A stretch of DNA of 64,000 nucleotides, taken from Cocos nucifera (taxonomy: Eukaryota > Streptophyta > Magnoliopsida > Arecales > Arecaceae). The stretch lies in the NCBI GenBank assembly GCA_006176705.1, contig QRFJ01002298.1:62001-126000 (forward strand), read 5' to 3'. Positions 12,170-22,382 of this stretch are shown one piece after another (within the stretch, counting starts at the first letter, position 1; each line of letters opens with the position of its first letter). Under the pieces are notes generated by a model that was given only the letters and a program-made list of their open reading frames with translations, ran no database searches and was not told the DNA's origin. A program made the translations under genes and the position numbers.

Positions 12170-13835
12170 GAATGAGGCCTTCACTCGGGAGAGATCTTAT
12201 CTCTGGCCGAGGTGCTCTAGCCGGAGAGATCTTATCTCTGGCCGAACTGCTTGAGAGAGATCTTATCTCTAGCCGAGGTGGTTGCTCGGGAGAGATCTGA
12301 TCTCTAGCCGAACTGCTCAGGAGAGATCTTATCTCTAGCCGAGGTGGTTGCTCGGGAGATATCTTATCTCTAGCCGAGGTTGCTTTTCGGAAGAGATCTT
12401 ATCTCTGGTCGAACTGCTCGGGAGAGATCTTATCTCTAGTCGAGATGGTTGCTTGGGAGAGATCTCATCTCTGACCAAGGTTGCTTTTTGGGAGAGATCT
12501 CATCTCTGGCCGAACTGGCCGAAAGAGATCTTATCTCTGGCCGGCGTTGCCTTTTCGGGAGAAATCTTATCTCTGACCGAACTGCTCGGAAGAGATTTTA
12601 TCTCTGACCGAGGTTGCTTTTCGGGAAGAGATCTTATCTCTGGCCGAACCGTCCGGGAGAGATCTTATCTCTCGCCGGCGTTGCTTTTGAGAATATCTTG
12701 GAAGAATCTTATCTCTAGCCGAGGTGGTTGCTCGGGAAGATCTTATCTCTAGCCGATGTTGCTTTTTGGGAGAGATTTATCTCTGGCCGAACTGCTCGGA
12801 GAGATCTTATCTCTAGCCGAAGTGGTTGCTCGGGAGAGATCTCATCTCTGCCGAGGTTGCTTTCGGGAGAGATCTCATCTCTGGCCGAACTATCCGGGAG
12901 AGATCTTATCTCTGACCGGCATTGCCTTTTTGGGAGAGATCTTATCTCTGGCCGAACTGCTCGGGAGAGATCTTATCTCTGACCGAGGTTGCTTTTCGGG
13001 AGAGAGATCTTATCTCTGGTCGAACTGTCCGGGAGAGATCTTATCTCTGACCGGCGTTGCTTTTTTGGGAGAGATCTTATCTCTGGCCGAACTGCTCGGA
13101 GAGATCTTATCTTTGGCCGAGATTGCTTTTCGGGAGAGATCTTATCTCTGCCGAACCATCTGGAGAGATATCTCTGGTCGGCGTTGCCTTTTTGGAAGAG
13201 ATCTTATCTCTGGCCGAAACTGAGAGATCTTATCTCTGACCGAGGTTACTTTCGGAAGAGATCTTATCTCTGACCGAACTATCTCTGGCGGAGATCTCTG
13301 GTCGATATGCTTTTTTCGGGAGAGATCTTATCTCTGGCCGAACTGCTCGGGAGAGATCTTATCTCTGACCGGGAGAGATCTTATCTCTGGCCGAACCGTC
13401 CAGGAGAGATCATATCTCTGGCGGCGTTGTTTTTCGGAGAGATCTTATCTCTGCCGAACGATCCGGGAGAAGATCTTATCTCTGGCCGCAACCGTCGGGA
13501 GAGATCTTATCTCTGGCCGTGCTTTTTATCTTGATCGGGAGAGATCTTATCTCTGGCCGAGAGATCTTATCTCTGGCCCAGAGAGATCTTCGATCTCTGG
13601 CCGAACTGTCCGAGAGAGATCTTATCTTCTGGCCGATGTTGCTTTTCGGAAGAAATCTTATCTCTGGCCGTGCTCGGGAGAGATCTTATCTCTAGCCAAG
13701 GTTGCTTTTCGGGAGAGATCTTATCTCTGGCCGAACCGTCCGGGAGAGATCTTATCTCTGGCCGACGTTGCTTTTCGGAAGAGATCTTATCTCTGGCCGA
13801 ACTGCTCGAAAGAGATCTTATCTCTAGCCGAGGTG
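12170..13835 (-). repeat. large array of GAGAGATCTTATCTC palindromes in element D, about 45 copies
   Basis: Roughly 45 copies of a unit averaging 37 bp: GGGAGAGATCTTATCTCTGGCCGAACTGCTC alternating with GCCGAGGTTGCTTTTC linkers. The core is the reverse complement of GAGATAAGATCTC, so it is the same motif as the arrays at 3511 and 29453. Linker composition is distinct here (GGCCGAAC). Several units are shortened or fused between 13150 and 13640. Open frames across the array on the plus strand are a by-product of the repeat. Confidence 0.92.
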
Positions 13836-14159
13836 GTTGCTCACATTAGGATGAGGTTCTCCTCCTGTTCCTAACGCGGCCGACTGCTTCTTCCCTGTCA
13901 TCGCATAGTTTTCGCATCCATAAATAATATTATTGAGAGGGAAGAATTTTACCGAGGGGAAGCCACTCGCAGCACATTTTCGTTTGAGGGTCGTCGGGGT
14001 GTTGTTCCTTGAGTTCCCTCGAGCCGCGAGTCCCATCCAGACGGCCTCCTCTATTACATGCTAGCCTCCTTAATTTGGAGCATGCTTCTCTTGACTTTGT
14101 CGCTGGGAGACGGTGGATCGCCGATGTAGCTAGCTCCTAGCTTCTCCCCAGGGTGGCGT
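13836..14159 (-). other. unique internal segment of element D
   Basis: About 320 bp with no recognisable coding or repeat structure, apart from a partial array (i) unit at 13840-13880 (CACATTAGGATGAGGTTCTCCTCCTGTTCCTAACG). Confidence 0.5.
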
Positions 14160-15303
14160 TGATGACGCCATGAGGCGGCCGACCTTCTTGTCTTTTCTAG
14201 TTACGGTGGCGCTTTTAGCCGATCTTCTTCCACTTCAGACTGGCATTGGAAGAATTTATCCCATCCTTTTTTGGCGAGCTCTTCAATCTTATCCTGAAGC
14301 TGAACGTATTTCTGAAGCTAAACGTATTCCTCAGTGTCGTGGCCGTGGTCGCGATGGTAGGAACTTTTCTTGCTTCGATCGCGCACGTTTGGGGAGGCTG
14401 TAGTCCTTCAGATCTTGGCGGCTGGCTCTTAACTTCGCCGAGAATTCGAGTTAGAGGAGCGGGTCGTAGTTGCGAAACCTTTCGGGAGGAGGATTCATTC
14501 GCACCCTTCTATCGGGGCTTTCTTTGTAGTGAGCTCGAGAAGTTCGGGCTTCGCTTGCGCGGAACTTTATTCCTCTTTTTTGTGAAACTTTCCGTGGGAG
14601 AACTTCATGCTTCTTTGTCCGGACTTCCTTGCTCGCAGGGAGGGGGTCGGCTTTGCTTGCCCAAACTTTATTGCACCTCTCGTGAATTCGTTGTAGCGAC
14701 GTACTCGAAGGGGAGTTCGGCCTCGATCGTACTGGGGCATTTTCGAGCACGGCCGAACTTCATTTAGGTGATCTGCTGTGGAGTTCGGCCTCCCGTCGAA
14801 CTTCATTCCACGGGAGAACTTTCCTCTGCCTTCGTTTGTGCCGAACTTCATTCCGCTAGGGAGAGATCGGCTTTCCTCCCATCGAACTTCATTCGGCTTT
14901 GGAGAGATCGGCTTTTTCACACCGAACTTCATTCTGATTTGGGGAGCTCGGCTTTTTTACGCCGAACTTCATTCCGCTTCTGCGGAAGAGCTTCTGCTCT
15001 CCATTTCTCTCCTAAAGGCGATGGGCATGCCCGAATGCTCTTCCTTAAGGTCGGTTCCTCGGGTTTTTTCGGCAAAATCTCCGTCGAAGGTTGTCGCATG
15101 GTCTGTATCACCTCGACGGGGCAGCGAACCCACCCAGGACTGCTCTGCATCTGTGGTGGCTTCGGGTGGAGCCTGGGCTGCAACAGGAGCCGGTCGCTGA
15201 GTCGAAGATCTCGAGGCACTTTCTCTTCGGGAGAGAACTCTAGTGAGGAAGAATGGATCTTCGGAGAGAGAGAAATCATCGCCGAGCTTTCCTTTAAGAA
15301 CAA
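14160..15303 (-). pseudogene. reduced gag-like region of element D
   Basis: Two ends of Gag remain on the minus strand. The leader FLKES begins at 15303. The start codon region is altered: GTG at about 15217-15219 where element B copy 2 has ATG. A short N-terminal stretch keeps the DAEQ motif near 15140. The C-terminal zinc-knuckle region lies at about 14360-14240, where a LQ(L)QDKIEELA phrase is readable. Between them the conserved Gag core (YDGTTDPVDHLEAF in element B) is absent. It is replaced by an array of about 40-bp units with the core GCCGAACTTCATTC at 14758, 14801, 14847, 14884, 14921 and 14962, read on the minus strand as a repeated NEVR/MKFG phrase. No full-length Gag can be made. 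Confidence 0.7.
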
Positions 15304-15327
15304 GGGAACCTCGAAGGTTCAGGCCCT

Positions 15328-15343
15328 CCTTCTAGCGCCAATC
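15328..15343 (-). other. primer binding site of element D
   Basis: CCTTCTAGCGCCAATC is the reverse complement of GATTGGCGCTAGAAGG, directly adjacent to the 5' LTR. The same sequence occupies the PBS position at 54148 in element B copy 2. The tRNA used cannot be named with certainty from sequence alone. Confidence 0.85.
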
Positions 15344-16148
15344 TGTTGGTGCAGAAACTGGTCATCGTTGGAGGTAGCCGGAGTGGGGGCCGCTAAGGTC
15401 GTCGTCAGGGACCTGCAAAATGAAGTCCCATCCAGAGTCGGTGGGGGGTGGCTCCGGCAGGACCCTCCGACGGTCAAGTCAGTCTTTGGCCAACAAGAAT
15501 GGAGTGCTCGGACTGATGGTAATGGCTGCAGAGCCAGCCGAATGAAGGATTGAAGGCCTTCATCGTGTGCACATTTCGGAGGAGTTCGGACTCATGAAGA
15601 GGAAGATAGGAGGGAGTTCGGCTCCCATAGGCGTTTGGCTGGAGGTATGTAGCTAAGGCTCGTTCGCTGAAGAGTTCGACCGCTGAGGATCCGAAGCTCG
15701 GCCGTTTGGGAGTTCGACCGGCTGTTGGACTTCGGCTAAGGCTTGGATACTTGAGAGTTCGATAGAAGCTCGGTCGGCCGAAGTTCGGTGAGGGCGATCG
15801 CTGAGGAGTTCGGCCGAGTGACGACCGCTTGGGGAGTTCAGCCGAGGGGGCGACCGCTGAGGAGTTCGGTCGAGGGGCGCCCGCTGAGGAGTTCGACCGA
15901 GTGACGACTGCTTGGGGAGTTCGACCGAGGGGGCGACCGCTGAGGAGTTCGGCCGCTGGGGGATTCCGCTAAAGCCCGGCCGCTTGGAGTCCAAGGAGCT
16001 CGGCAGCTACCTAGTTCGGGCTGCTGGAAGAAGCTCGACCGCTGGGAGTTCGGCTGAAGTCCGTCTGCCGCAGCTCTTCTGCGGCTACCGATTGCATTAG
16101 GTCGGGTATCGAGCTAGACTTCGGCTGGAGCGGGATTTATCCCCAACA
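15344..16148 (-). repeat. 5' LTR of element D (805 bp, internal deletion)
   Basis: Same termini as the LTR at 10809-11881, but about 260 bp are missing. The sequence jumps from GAATGGAGTGCTCG (15509) to GGACTGATGGTAATGGCTGC, removing the segment that in the other LTR runs from about 10977 to 11250 and contains the TATA box. The promoter-bearing 5' LTR of this element is therefore without its core promoter. Confidence 0.9.
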
Positions 16149-16153
16149 GGTCA
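16149..16153. repeat. target-site duplication of element D, right copy (GGTCA)
   Basis: GGTCA follows the LTR terminus CCCCAACA and matches 10804-10808. Confidence 0.9.
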
Positions 16154-16282
16154 TAGATGTAGGATTTAGTAATTAGATTGCATGAATTTGTAGGTTAAAT
16201 GGTTTAATCTGCATGTTTTACTGTATTATATTTCAAAAAAAAATTTAAAATTTATGCATGAAATCCTACATATTTTCCAACA

Positions 16283-17330
16283 GGTACAACCTCAAGTGCC
16301 ACCAAGAGAGCCACAAGCTAGAAAAAATGAGAAATCCCACCAAGGTTGAAGTAGCATCCGCTTGGAGTCCGACTCTACCAAGTCTTGGACCAAGAAGCCT
16401 TCAGATAATCCAGATGCATGATGGATACCTCAGAAAAATGATTAGGTTGACACCGAAACAACCCACCAATGCATCCCACATACGAAGAAGCTTTGAAGGT
16501 GGGGTATGCAATCCAAACCATCACTCCCGAGGGATGGCTTGACTCTCTCCTCCTCCTCGATGGAAGTGGCGCACCAAATAAGCACCCAAAGAACTATCAC
16601 CGATTCTCTACCCTTGTCGGGCAAGAAAATGGTGATAAAGCTCTATGGGCCGAGAGAGCGACTACCTCCACGAGAAGAAGCAAAATGACAAAGATCTCAT
16701 GATCAAGAACGTAGATGCTCCATGAATGGGACATCTATCGTGAGTCTTCTTGAAGCAGCAAAGGATCGGGGAGGCCCTGCTGCCTCCTTGAGCAAGCAAT
16801 CATGACCATGATAGAGGAGAATAACTTTTTTCCCTAGAGAGGTTGCACCACTTTGTCTCCATCCTACAGAATGTTTGGAATATCATCGATGGAAAGCAAG
16901 GCCCATAGGGGCTCTCCTTTATAAAAAAAAAAAAAATCCGTCATAATGGCTCTATCAAATCATTCCACATACTAATCCACGATTGGTTAAATCCACCACT
17001 AGGCGAATGTGCGTCAAAGTCTTATGCACGAATTATGATTACATCACTTTTGAAACTATGCACATTCAATGCCACGTAGGAAAATGAGCACCGTCCGTCA
17101 ATTGAGCGCATGGTTAGTGAGAAGATTAATTCGTATGCCTCCAAATTAGAATTAATTAATTTAAGTATCCAAGCAGACCTCTTCGACTCTTCAAATTGGA
17201 GTAAAACTGACAAGAGAGAGAGAGAGATTTAAAAAGGAGAAATCTTCAAAAAGTAAAAAGCTTTCATTTATTAAAAGTTTTTTTATAAGGATTTCTAACA
17301 ACCCAAGAAAATATATAAGTAAAGGCAAGG
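16283..17330. other. unrecognised decayed sequence
   Basis: Begins right after the copia LTR terminus. Short open frames exist on both strands (16258-16542 and 16469-16702 on plus), but none shows a family motif and the frames interrupt each other. An A-rich run lies at 16924-16938. I recognise nothing specific here. It may belong to the same old element as the antisense frames at 17331-19866. Confidence 0.4.
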
Positions 17331-17640
17331 TTAAAATACATCCTTTGGATCGGATTGTACTCCCACCACAATGATATCAGCCATCTCTAAGTTCTCATCT
17401 AAAAAATCCAAATTCAATCCTGGATAATAGGAAGCAACCTCACTTCGAACATAATGCCTCACTTCGTCATAGGCGTCGATTGCAAATCTATCTTTTACAA
17501 CTTCAAATTCTTTCAATGCTCGAAACTTCTCGACAGCCCTGATAGCAGCAACTTCAATCTATGCCTTCATGTCACTTTGCAGCATGGCCATCCTCTCCTC
17601 TACGTCTCTGGTTAGAGCAATCTCTCCGATAAAGAAAGAA
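17331..17640 (-). pseudogene. C-terminal fragment of a decayed minus-strand ORF
   Basis: Reading the minus strand from about 17640, the frame runs FIGEIALTRDVEERM, then one TAG (CAG is the likely ancestor), then AVEKFRALKEFEVVKDRF, an acidic/aromatic segment with YVRSEVASYYPGLNLDFLDE and a terminal VVGVQSDPKDVF before the stop at 17331. This layout, a charged helical stretch followed by a short YPxLxLxxL motif near the C-terminus, resembles ORFs labelled as putative gypsy-type transposon proteins in plant genomes. That assignment is from memory and unverified. Confidence 0.45.
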
Positions 17641-18167
17641 AAAGGAAGAAGATGGAAGAAAATAGCCCGAAGAAAAAAAACCTACGACGAAAAATGAGAG
17701 GACAAAATTTCTTATCCTGCTCAGGATTTATAAATACATATTAAATCGGAGAGATTTTTGAATTCTCTATCCCCTCGGAGCATTAAATGCAAAGAGCATA
17801 AATCGACACATCTAGGATGCATGGCAAGCATCCCTTGGATACAAACTCCACCACTGATATGGCAATTGAAGCAGACGGCTACAATCATACTCTGCCCCAC
17901 TCTCGAAGGGATATGTGGAGATGTGCGGAAGCGTTTGCCATGCGCTGGATAGTTTCAATCCCACTTCTTTCAAGTTCCTGCAAGCTCAACCACAAGCACT
18001 TCAAAAATGACAAAGCGCACCTTGGCTTGGAGCAATAATTAAGGATATATAAAAAAAGAAAAAGGACTGACTACTTTAGAGAGAAATAAATTTTATTTAC
18101 AGTATTCTTTAATGTCCAAACCAATTTACAAGAAAATGAATAGAAGATATAATCTCAAATAATTCCT

Positions 18168-19866
18168 TCAATGATCAATCTGAGAATAGCTCTCTCCAAC
18201 ACCAACCTCTCCTATCTGTGTGGGGAATTCACCTCTGTTCGTTATCACGGGCATGTCTGATGAATTCGCAAATTTATCAAGACAATCACATATTACTGCC
18301 CTCAAATTATTATCAGGAGAATCTTCCTATGGGAACTCGATGAGCACTAAATTGCCTGATGGAAGACGAGCCTGGGCCATCTCCTTACATCTCTCAAAGC
18401 CAATGAAAAATCCTTGTCTACAAGCTTTGATCACAACGTTGGCCCCATTTTGGTAAAATCGATCAAACTGCTCATTAGCCTTTTGCAGCTCAGTCTTGGT
18501 TGAAGGCTCGTGAATTACAACTATGCTGCCAGTCATGGGACCATCAGATCTTCGGGATACTCTCTCTACAGGACGTCTCTCGTCTGAAGTTCTAGACCTT
18601 TTCTTTGATCTCCTAATAGAATCCCTCGAGAAATGAGTCTCGGATGCTAAACCTCCTCTCCCTTTGAGCATCCTTCTCAGACGATCAATGTTGTTACAAG
18701 CTCGACGGCAATCCCATTCAACCTTAAATCTCCAGCTCTGAAGGGCTTCATTCCTTTTGCAGACTCATTCCAACTCGACGTCTCGACGATCAATCATTTT
18801 CCAAGCCTCGAAAAGCACCTTCTCAGAATAGTTGATTTTCTTAACCAAATCGGCATTAGCGGCTTTCTCCTACTCCAAGTGGTACCTTAACCGATCTATC
18901 TCCTTTATTGCTTCAGCCAGCTCTAAAGATGAAGCCTCAGGGACGATGCAAATAAAACTAACTAAATAGTGTCCTAGTAAAGCCAAAGATCTCAGGGCAT
19001 CCTTCATTTGGCACTGAGCTCCATCTCTTTCCAGAGCATGCCTTTCATCGAAAGAAAGATTGCTCCATAAAAACTCCACAACAATTCTTAGAGTTTCGGT
19101 GATAGTTGGAGGAGATGGTCGTGTTTGAGAAGTCTCAACCTAGACTTCAGCTGGAGGATGACTTGCAGAGGGAATCGCCTCTACAACCTCGGCGAACCCC
19201 TCCGATGCCTTAGGGCCAAACGGTCCTATGGTTCTCTCTATCTTTGTGGTGGTAACCTTCATAGGAACTTCAATGGGAGAAGCCGGAAGAGTCGTTTCTA
19301 CCACAAGCTCCGTCCTTCGATTCGTCGGCATAGTTGCGACTTCCACCGATGGATTTACCGGCTCAGTCCTACATTCCAACACATCCACCAATGAATCATC
19401 TGTGCGGAGAATATCCTTCTCCTCTTGGTTCACCATGCTTGAAGGAGGCGTGATTGGGAGAACAGCATCCGGATCTCCAGTGGAAAGCCCTTCAGAGATC
19501 TGAGACTAAGTGAAAGGAGCCCCAGTCTGTCTTCTTCAAACCAATAACCTCAGCAGCTTCTTCACTCGCGCAGGATCCATTCGGTCTCTAAGATCCGAAA
19601 AAAAGAACTTCAAACAAAGGAGACGATAAATATTGCAATCATCGTCTTTTCGTCCTCTAGATGCGCTTAAAAGGAGAAAGAAGACAAAAGGATGCCCCTT
19701 TTTTTGAATCATCTCCTCAAAAGGATCAACGGTTAAATAGACCCCTCGATTGTAATTATTTGTGCACCATGAAACGACGTCACTGACTATTAATGCTAAA
19801 AACATCATCGAAAATGAAGAGACACGTTGCTCAATCCAAAGCATCCTAGAGAAGTAGTCTTTTTAT
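18168..19866 (-). pseudogene. long minus-strand frame (about 560 codons) broken only by stops
   Basis: A single reading frame can be followed on the minus strand from about 19864 to the stop at 18168-18170 with no frameshift. Pieces starting at 19844, 19436, 19079 and 18671 are all in register. It is interrupted by about six stops (one TGA near 19536, the rest TAG, including 19507, 19140, 18870 and 18327), all explainable by C-to-T changes of CAG or CGA. The product would be hydrophilic, with a predicted coiled-coil (ELAEAIKEIDRLRYHLE, then KKINYSEKVLFEAWKMID), a basic SRRSKKRSRTSDERR cluster, and a C-terminal FYQNGANVVIKACRQGF segment. No host family is recognised. Its position beside a candidate LTR at 19899 suggests an extra antisense ORF of a Tat-lineage element, as described for Grande-like elements. 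Confidence 0.5.
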
Positions 19867-19898
19867 TTGATCCTCAGACTCAGCACTAGGGGATAGTG

Positions 19899-20458
19899 TT
19901 ATGATGGTAATGTAAATACCTTGGATCGAGCTGTCCGACGTCTGGATTGCCTCGGATCAACACCAGCCAGGACATCAGTATTCCAAGATCAAAATGCTTC
20001 ATACACTCTCTTCCAACCTACAAAACGATCCGAAGCACTTTGCCAATCCCAATAATTTCATTCCGAGATAAACGACGACACAATTGTGATCCAACCATGA
20101 TCAAACTATTCTTTACTAAGCCAAAAATGATGGAAGTAAATAAGAAATTTCAATCATGCTAGCATCAGCCTTCTTATCCTAAAAAACACCCACGATCTCA
20201 AAATGACATGATTAGCAAAACGGCACAACAACCATGAAATCTCTCTCTACAAATACGAAAAGCCCCGAGAACCCAGGTAAGCAAGAAATCTTTCTTAGAG
20301 AATCCATTGTTGTTTCTTCGTTCTCTGCTAACTTGAGCATTGGATGATCTTCATTGGAGTCAAATCTTTCGATTTGGATTTTATTTTGTGGGTCACTCCA
20401 ACACCTCTTACGAGAAATCGATCATTCCATTTTCGAAGCAAATAATTTTAAGCAACAA
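19899..20458 (+). repeat. candidate gypsy LTR (about 560 bp)
   Basis: A purine-rich ACTAGGGGATAG precedes TGTTATGATGG at 19899, and the segment ends AAGCAACA at 20458. The phrase CTAACTTGAGCATTGGATGATC at 20328-20349 matches CTAACTTGAGCATTGGAGGATC in the LTR of element F (46066-46087) and is related to GACTTGATCRTCGGAGGGTCC in the Tat LTRs. Boundaries are inferred and no target duplication was found. The orientation makes the frame at 18168-19866 antisense to the element. Confidence 0.45.
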
Positions 20459-21974
20459 TAATATAAAATATAAAAATAATCATTGTGTTGGAGGATAAGA
20501 TGATATACATCTAATCTTTTCCGGACACCGCAACAGACCATCTTTTTCTGAATATATAATTAAAAAACAATACTGACCATACCTGAGTGATTCATGAAGT
20601 AGATCCTAAATGTAACAACTAAGCATGCTTATCCTGTACGCTCGAAGACAAATTAGAAGGAACCAACGCATTCAAAATATTTAGCTTCATTGAATATAGA
20701 AATTGGGAAGGTGATGATGACTAGTCACCTAGCCCTATATTTATTTTTGTGTTAAAAGAAGGGCTATCCACAATGTCATTGACCAATTTTTCTTGCTAAC
20801 TCATCAAAAAGATTGTATCAAGATACCGAGTACAATTGTATACGCATGGCATTGGCTTTTTTGCTTGCCCTCGTATGCAAGGACCAACAACAAGCTAACG
20901 CCGAAAGCTAATAACAAAAAAAAAGGGGGGAAGAAATCCTACCTTTCTAAAGAAAACTTGTCCCTATAAATAAGCCGAAGAAATCCTACCTTTCTAAAGA
21001 AAACTTGTCCCTATAAATAAGCCAATATCCTAATGTCTCTTAGCCGTGGGTTATAGTCTTTGCTGGGCTTCACCCACCCACCAGTCGCACTAGGATTTGT
21101 TCCCTTTTTATTTTCCCCCCTTCTGGCAATCCTCCTTTTTCTTGACCTTTATGCCAGTCTAGTTTGTGGCCAGTTAAGTATGGGATAATTAGCTTTATTT
21201 AATAGATAAGTCATTATTATTAAGGGTCAATCTTCTAATGGCTCTTAGCTCTAGGAAATATGGTTGGATCTTGCTCGCCTAACCCACAGAGATGTTCCTC
21301 CTCCAATGTGCCCATCCTTCGTGAGGAATAGCTTTCGGCCGCTACACACCATTGGTGCGTAACGCCAGTTGTTCATGTGTTGATCTTACGCATTGTTCCA
21401 TATGTTCTCTCACGATATCCATAAAAGATTCACATAATCTTTGGACTGCATCTCAACTTCTGCGGTCCTTTTCTCACTGACGTGGGGACTTGATTGGACA
21501 GTTGCAACATACCTCGATTGACCGGAAAGTGCCAGGAGCTCATGGGCGTGGAACCTATCTGAATTATTGGACCAGCCCAACCTTTTAAAAAGAAGACACG
21601 TAAAAAGAATAATAATAATAATAATAATACAAGTATGTTTGCATGCCGACCCACCACCGCGTGGATAGATTTGGCCTAACCAATAAATTTTATTGCTCTA
21701 TGATGTAAAATTTTTAGTTGAATCTGATCAATCGTGAATCAACCTAACCATGAGCCAATGCATACAATGCTTTCTTTTTCTTTTTTTTGTTGGTTCATGA
21801 TTCGGCCGGTTCATCGTTGAATTAATGAATTTATTCCAACCAATAATTTCCCGATACAGGATTCCACTGATCTATAATACATTTGGTGCATGATCGTTAG
21901 TTCACTTTGAACAATTTAGTTTTTATGCTATACTTTTCAATCTTAACATATAGATTATAAAATAAAATATTCAA
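20459..21974. other. intergenic sequence without recognisable genes
   Basis: Apart from the 47-bp duplication and an (AAT)n microsatellite at about 21608-21630, I see no coding signal or element boundary in this stretch. Confidence 0.5.
20930..21023. repeat. exact 47-bp tandem duplication
   Basis: Two perfect copies, 20930-20976 and 20977-21023, each beginning GAAGAAATCCTACC and ending CCCTATAAATAAGCC. The TATA-like CTATAAATA is therefore duplicated. The perfect identity implies a recent event or an assembly slip. Confidence 0.95.
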
Positions 21975-22382
21975 GCTGCGTTTGGTAGGAGGCATAATTC
22001 TTGGAGGGCTATCCCCTCCGTTAAAGAAGGGATAGGTAATTTGATGGCATAAAGTCTCTTTTAATATTGGTTGGAGGGATAGGTTGAGGAAATGAAAACA
22101 ATCCATTGATTTCGATGATGCTTTAAATTTTATGACAACAGTAAATTGCCCTCTCACTTTTCTGTGTATTGAAAAATAGCTACGGACAAAATTGTAATTG
22201 AAAGGATAAATTCTCTCTATTTCGTGAAATAATTTTATTCTCATTTTGATGGAATTGAGTTATTCGAATAAATCCACTTCTGGACTTATCCAAATTAGAA
22301 AATTTTATCCATTTTTTAGTGGTTGATGGTTAATCTTCCACTAGGAGATAATCTTCACTTATTCCTCTTACCAAACATAGCC
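21975..22382. mobile_element. MITE-like element with terminal inverted repeats (about 410 bp)
   Basis: The left end GCTGCGTTTGGTAGGAGGCATAA and the right end, read inverted as GGCTATGTTTGGTAAGAGGAATAA, match at about 19 of 24 positions. The termini with GTTTGGTA are of the type often seen in plant non-autonomous TIR elements. The interior has no coding capacity. No clear target duplication is visible, so the superfamily is open. Confidence 0.6.

Larger units (their letters stand above)
10809..16148 (-). mobile_element. non-autonomous Tat element D, minus strand, nested in a copia LTR
   Basis: A complete 5340-bp insertion flanked by GGTCA on both sides. In minus orientation it has a 5' LTR (15344-16148), a PBS (15328-15343), a reduced gag-like region (about 15303-14160), a large palindrome array (13835-12170), a polypurine tract (11882-11901, seen as CTAGCCCCCCCACTCCCGAG) and a 3' LTR (10809-11881). 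No protease, RT, RNase H or integrase is present. It is a LARD-like derivative that must have been moved by enzymes of an autonomous relative such as element B. Confidence 0.92.
8043..16282 (+). repeat. copia 3' LTR, about 2.9 kb, split by element D
   Basis: The start reads TATTGAAAAATATATCC and the end reads TATTTTCCAACA, an imperfect terminal inverted pair (TGTTGGAAAA / TTTTCCAACA). After removing element D and one target copy (10809-16153), about 2.9 kb remain: 8043-10808 plus 16154-16282. A TATA-like CATATAAAG lies near 9811-9819. The segment 9060-9370 is a low-complexity run of TTAATTAAAT. A length of 2.9 kb is long for a copia LTR, so an undetected insertion inside it is possible. The left boundary is inferred from the pol end and the terminal match. 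Confidence 0.6.

Noticed and set aside
12348..13534. Open frames of 75-155 codons on the plus strand
   Set aside because: They are translations of the palindrome array (repeated LISGR/ERSYL words), antisense to element D, with no family similarity.
12170..13835. CRISPR-like appearance: many regularly spaced short palindromic repeats
   Set aside because: Unit and linkers are both repetitive, spacing varies, it lies inside an LTR element of a plant genome and no cas gene is near. It is a retrotransposon tandem array.
14768..15553. 261-codon plus-strand frame
   Set aside because: It runs antisense through the gag-like region, PBS and LTR of element D and crosses an LTR boundary; no protein motif is seen.
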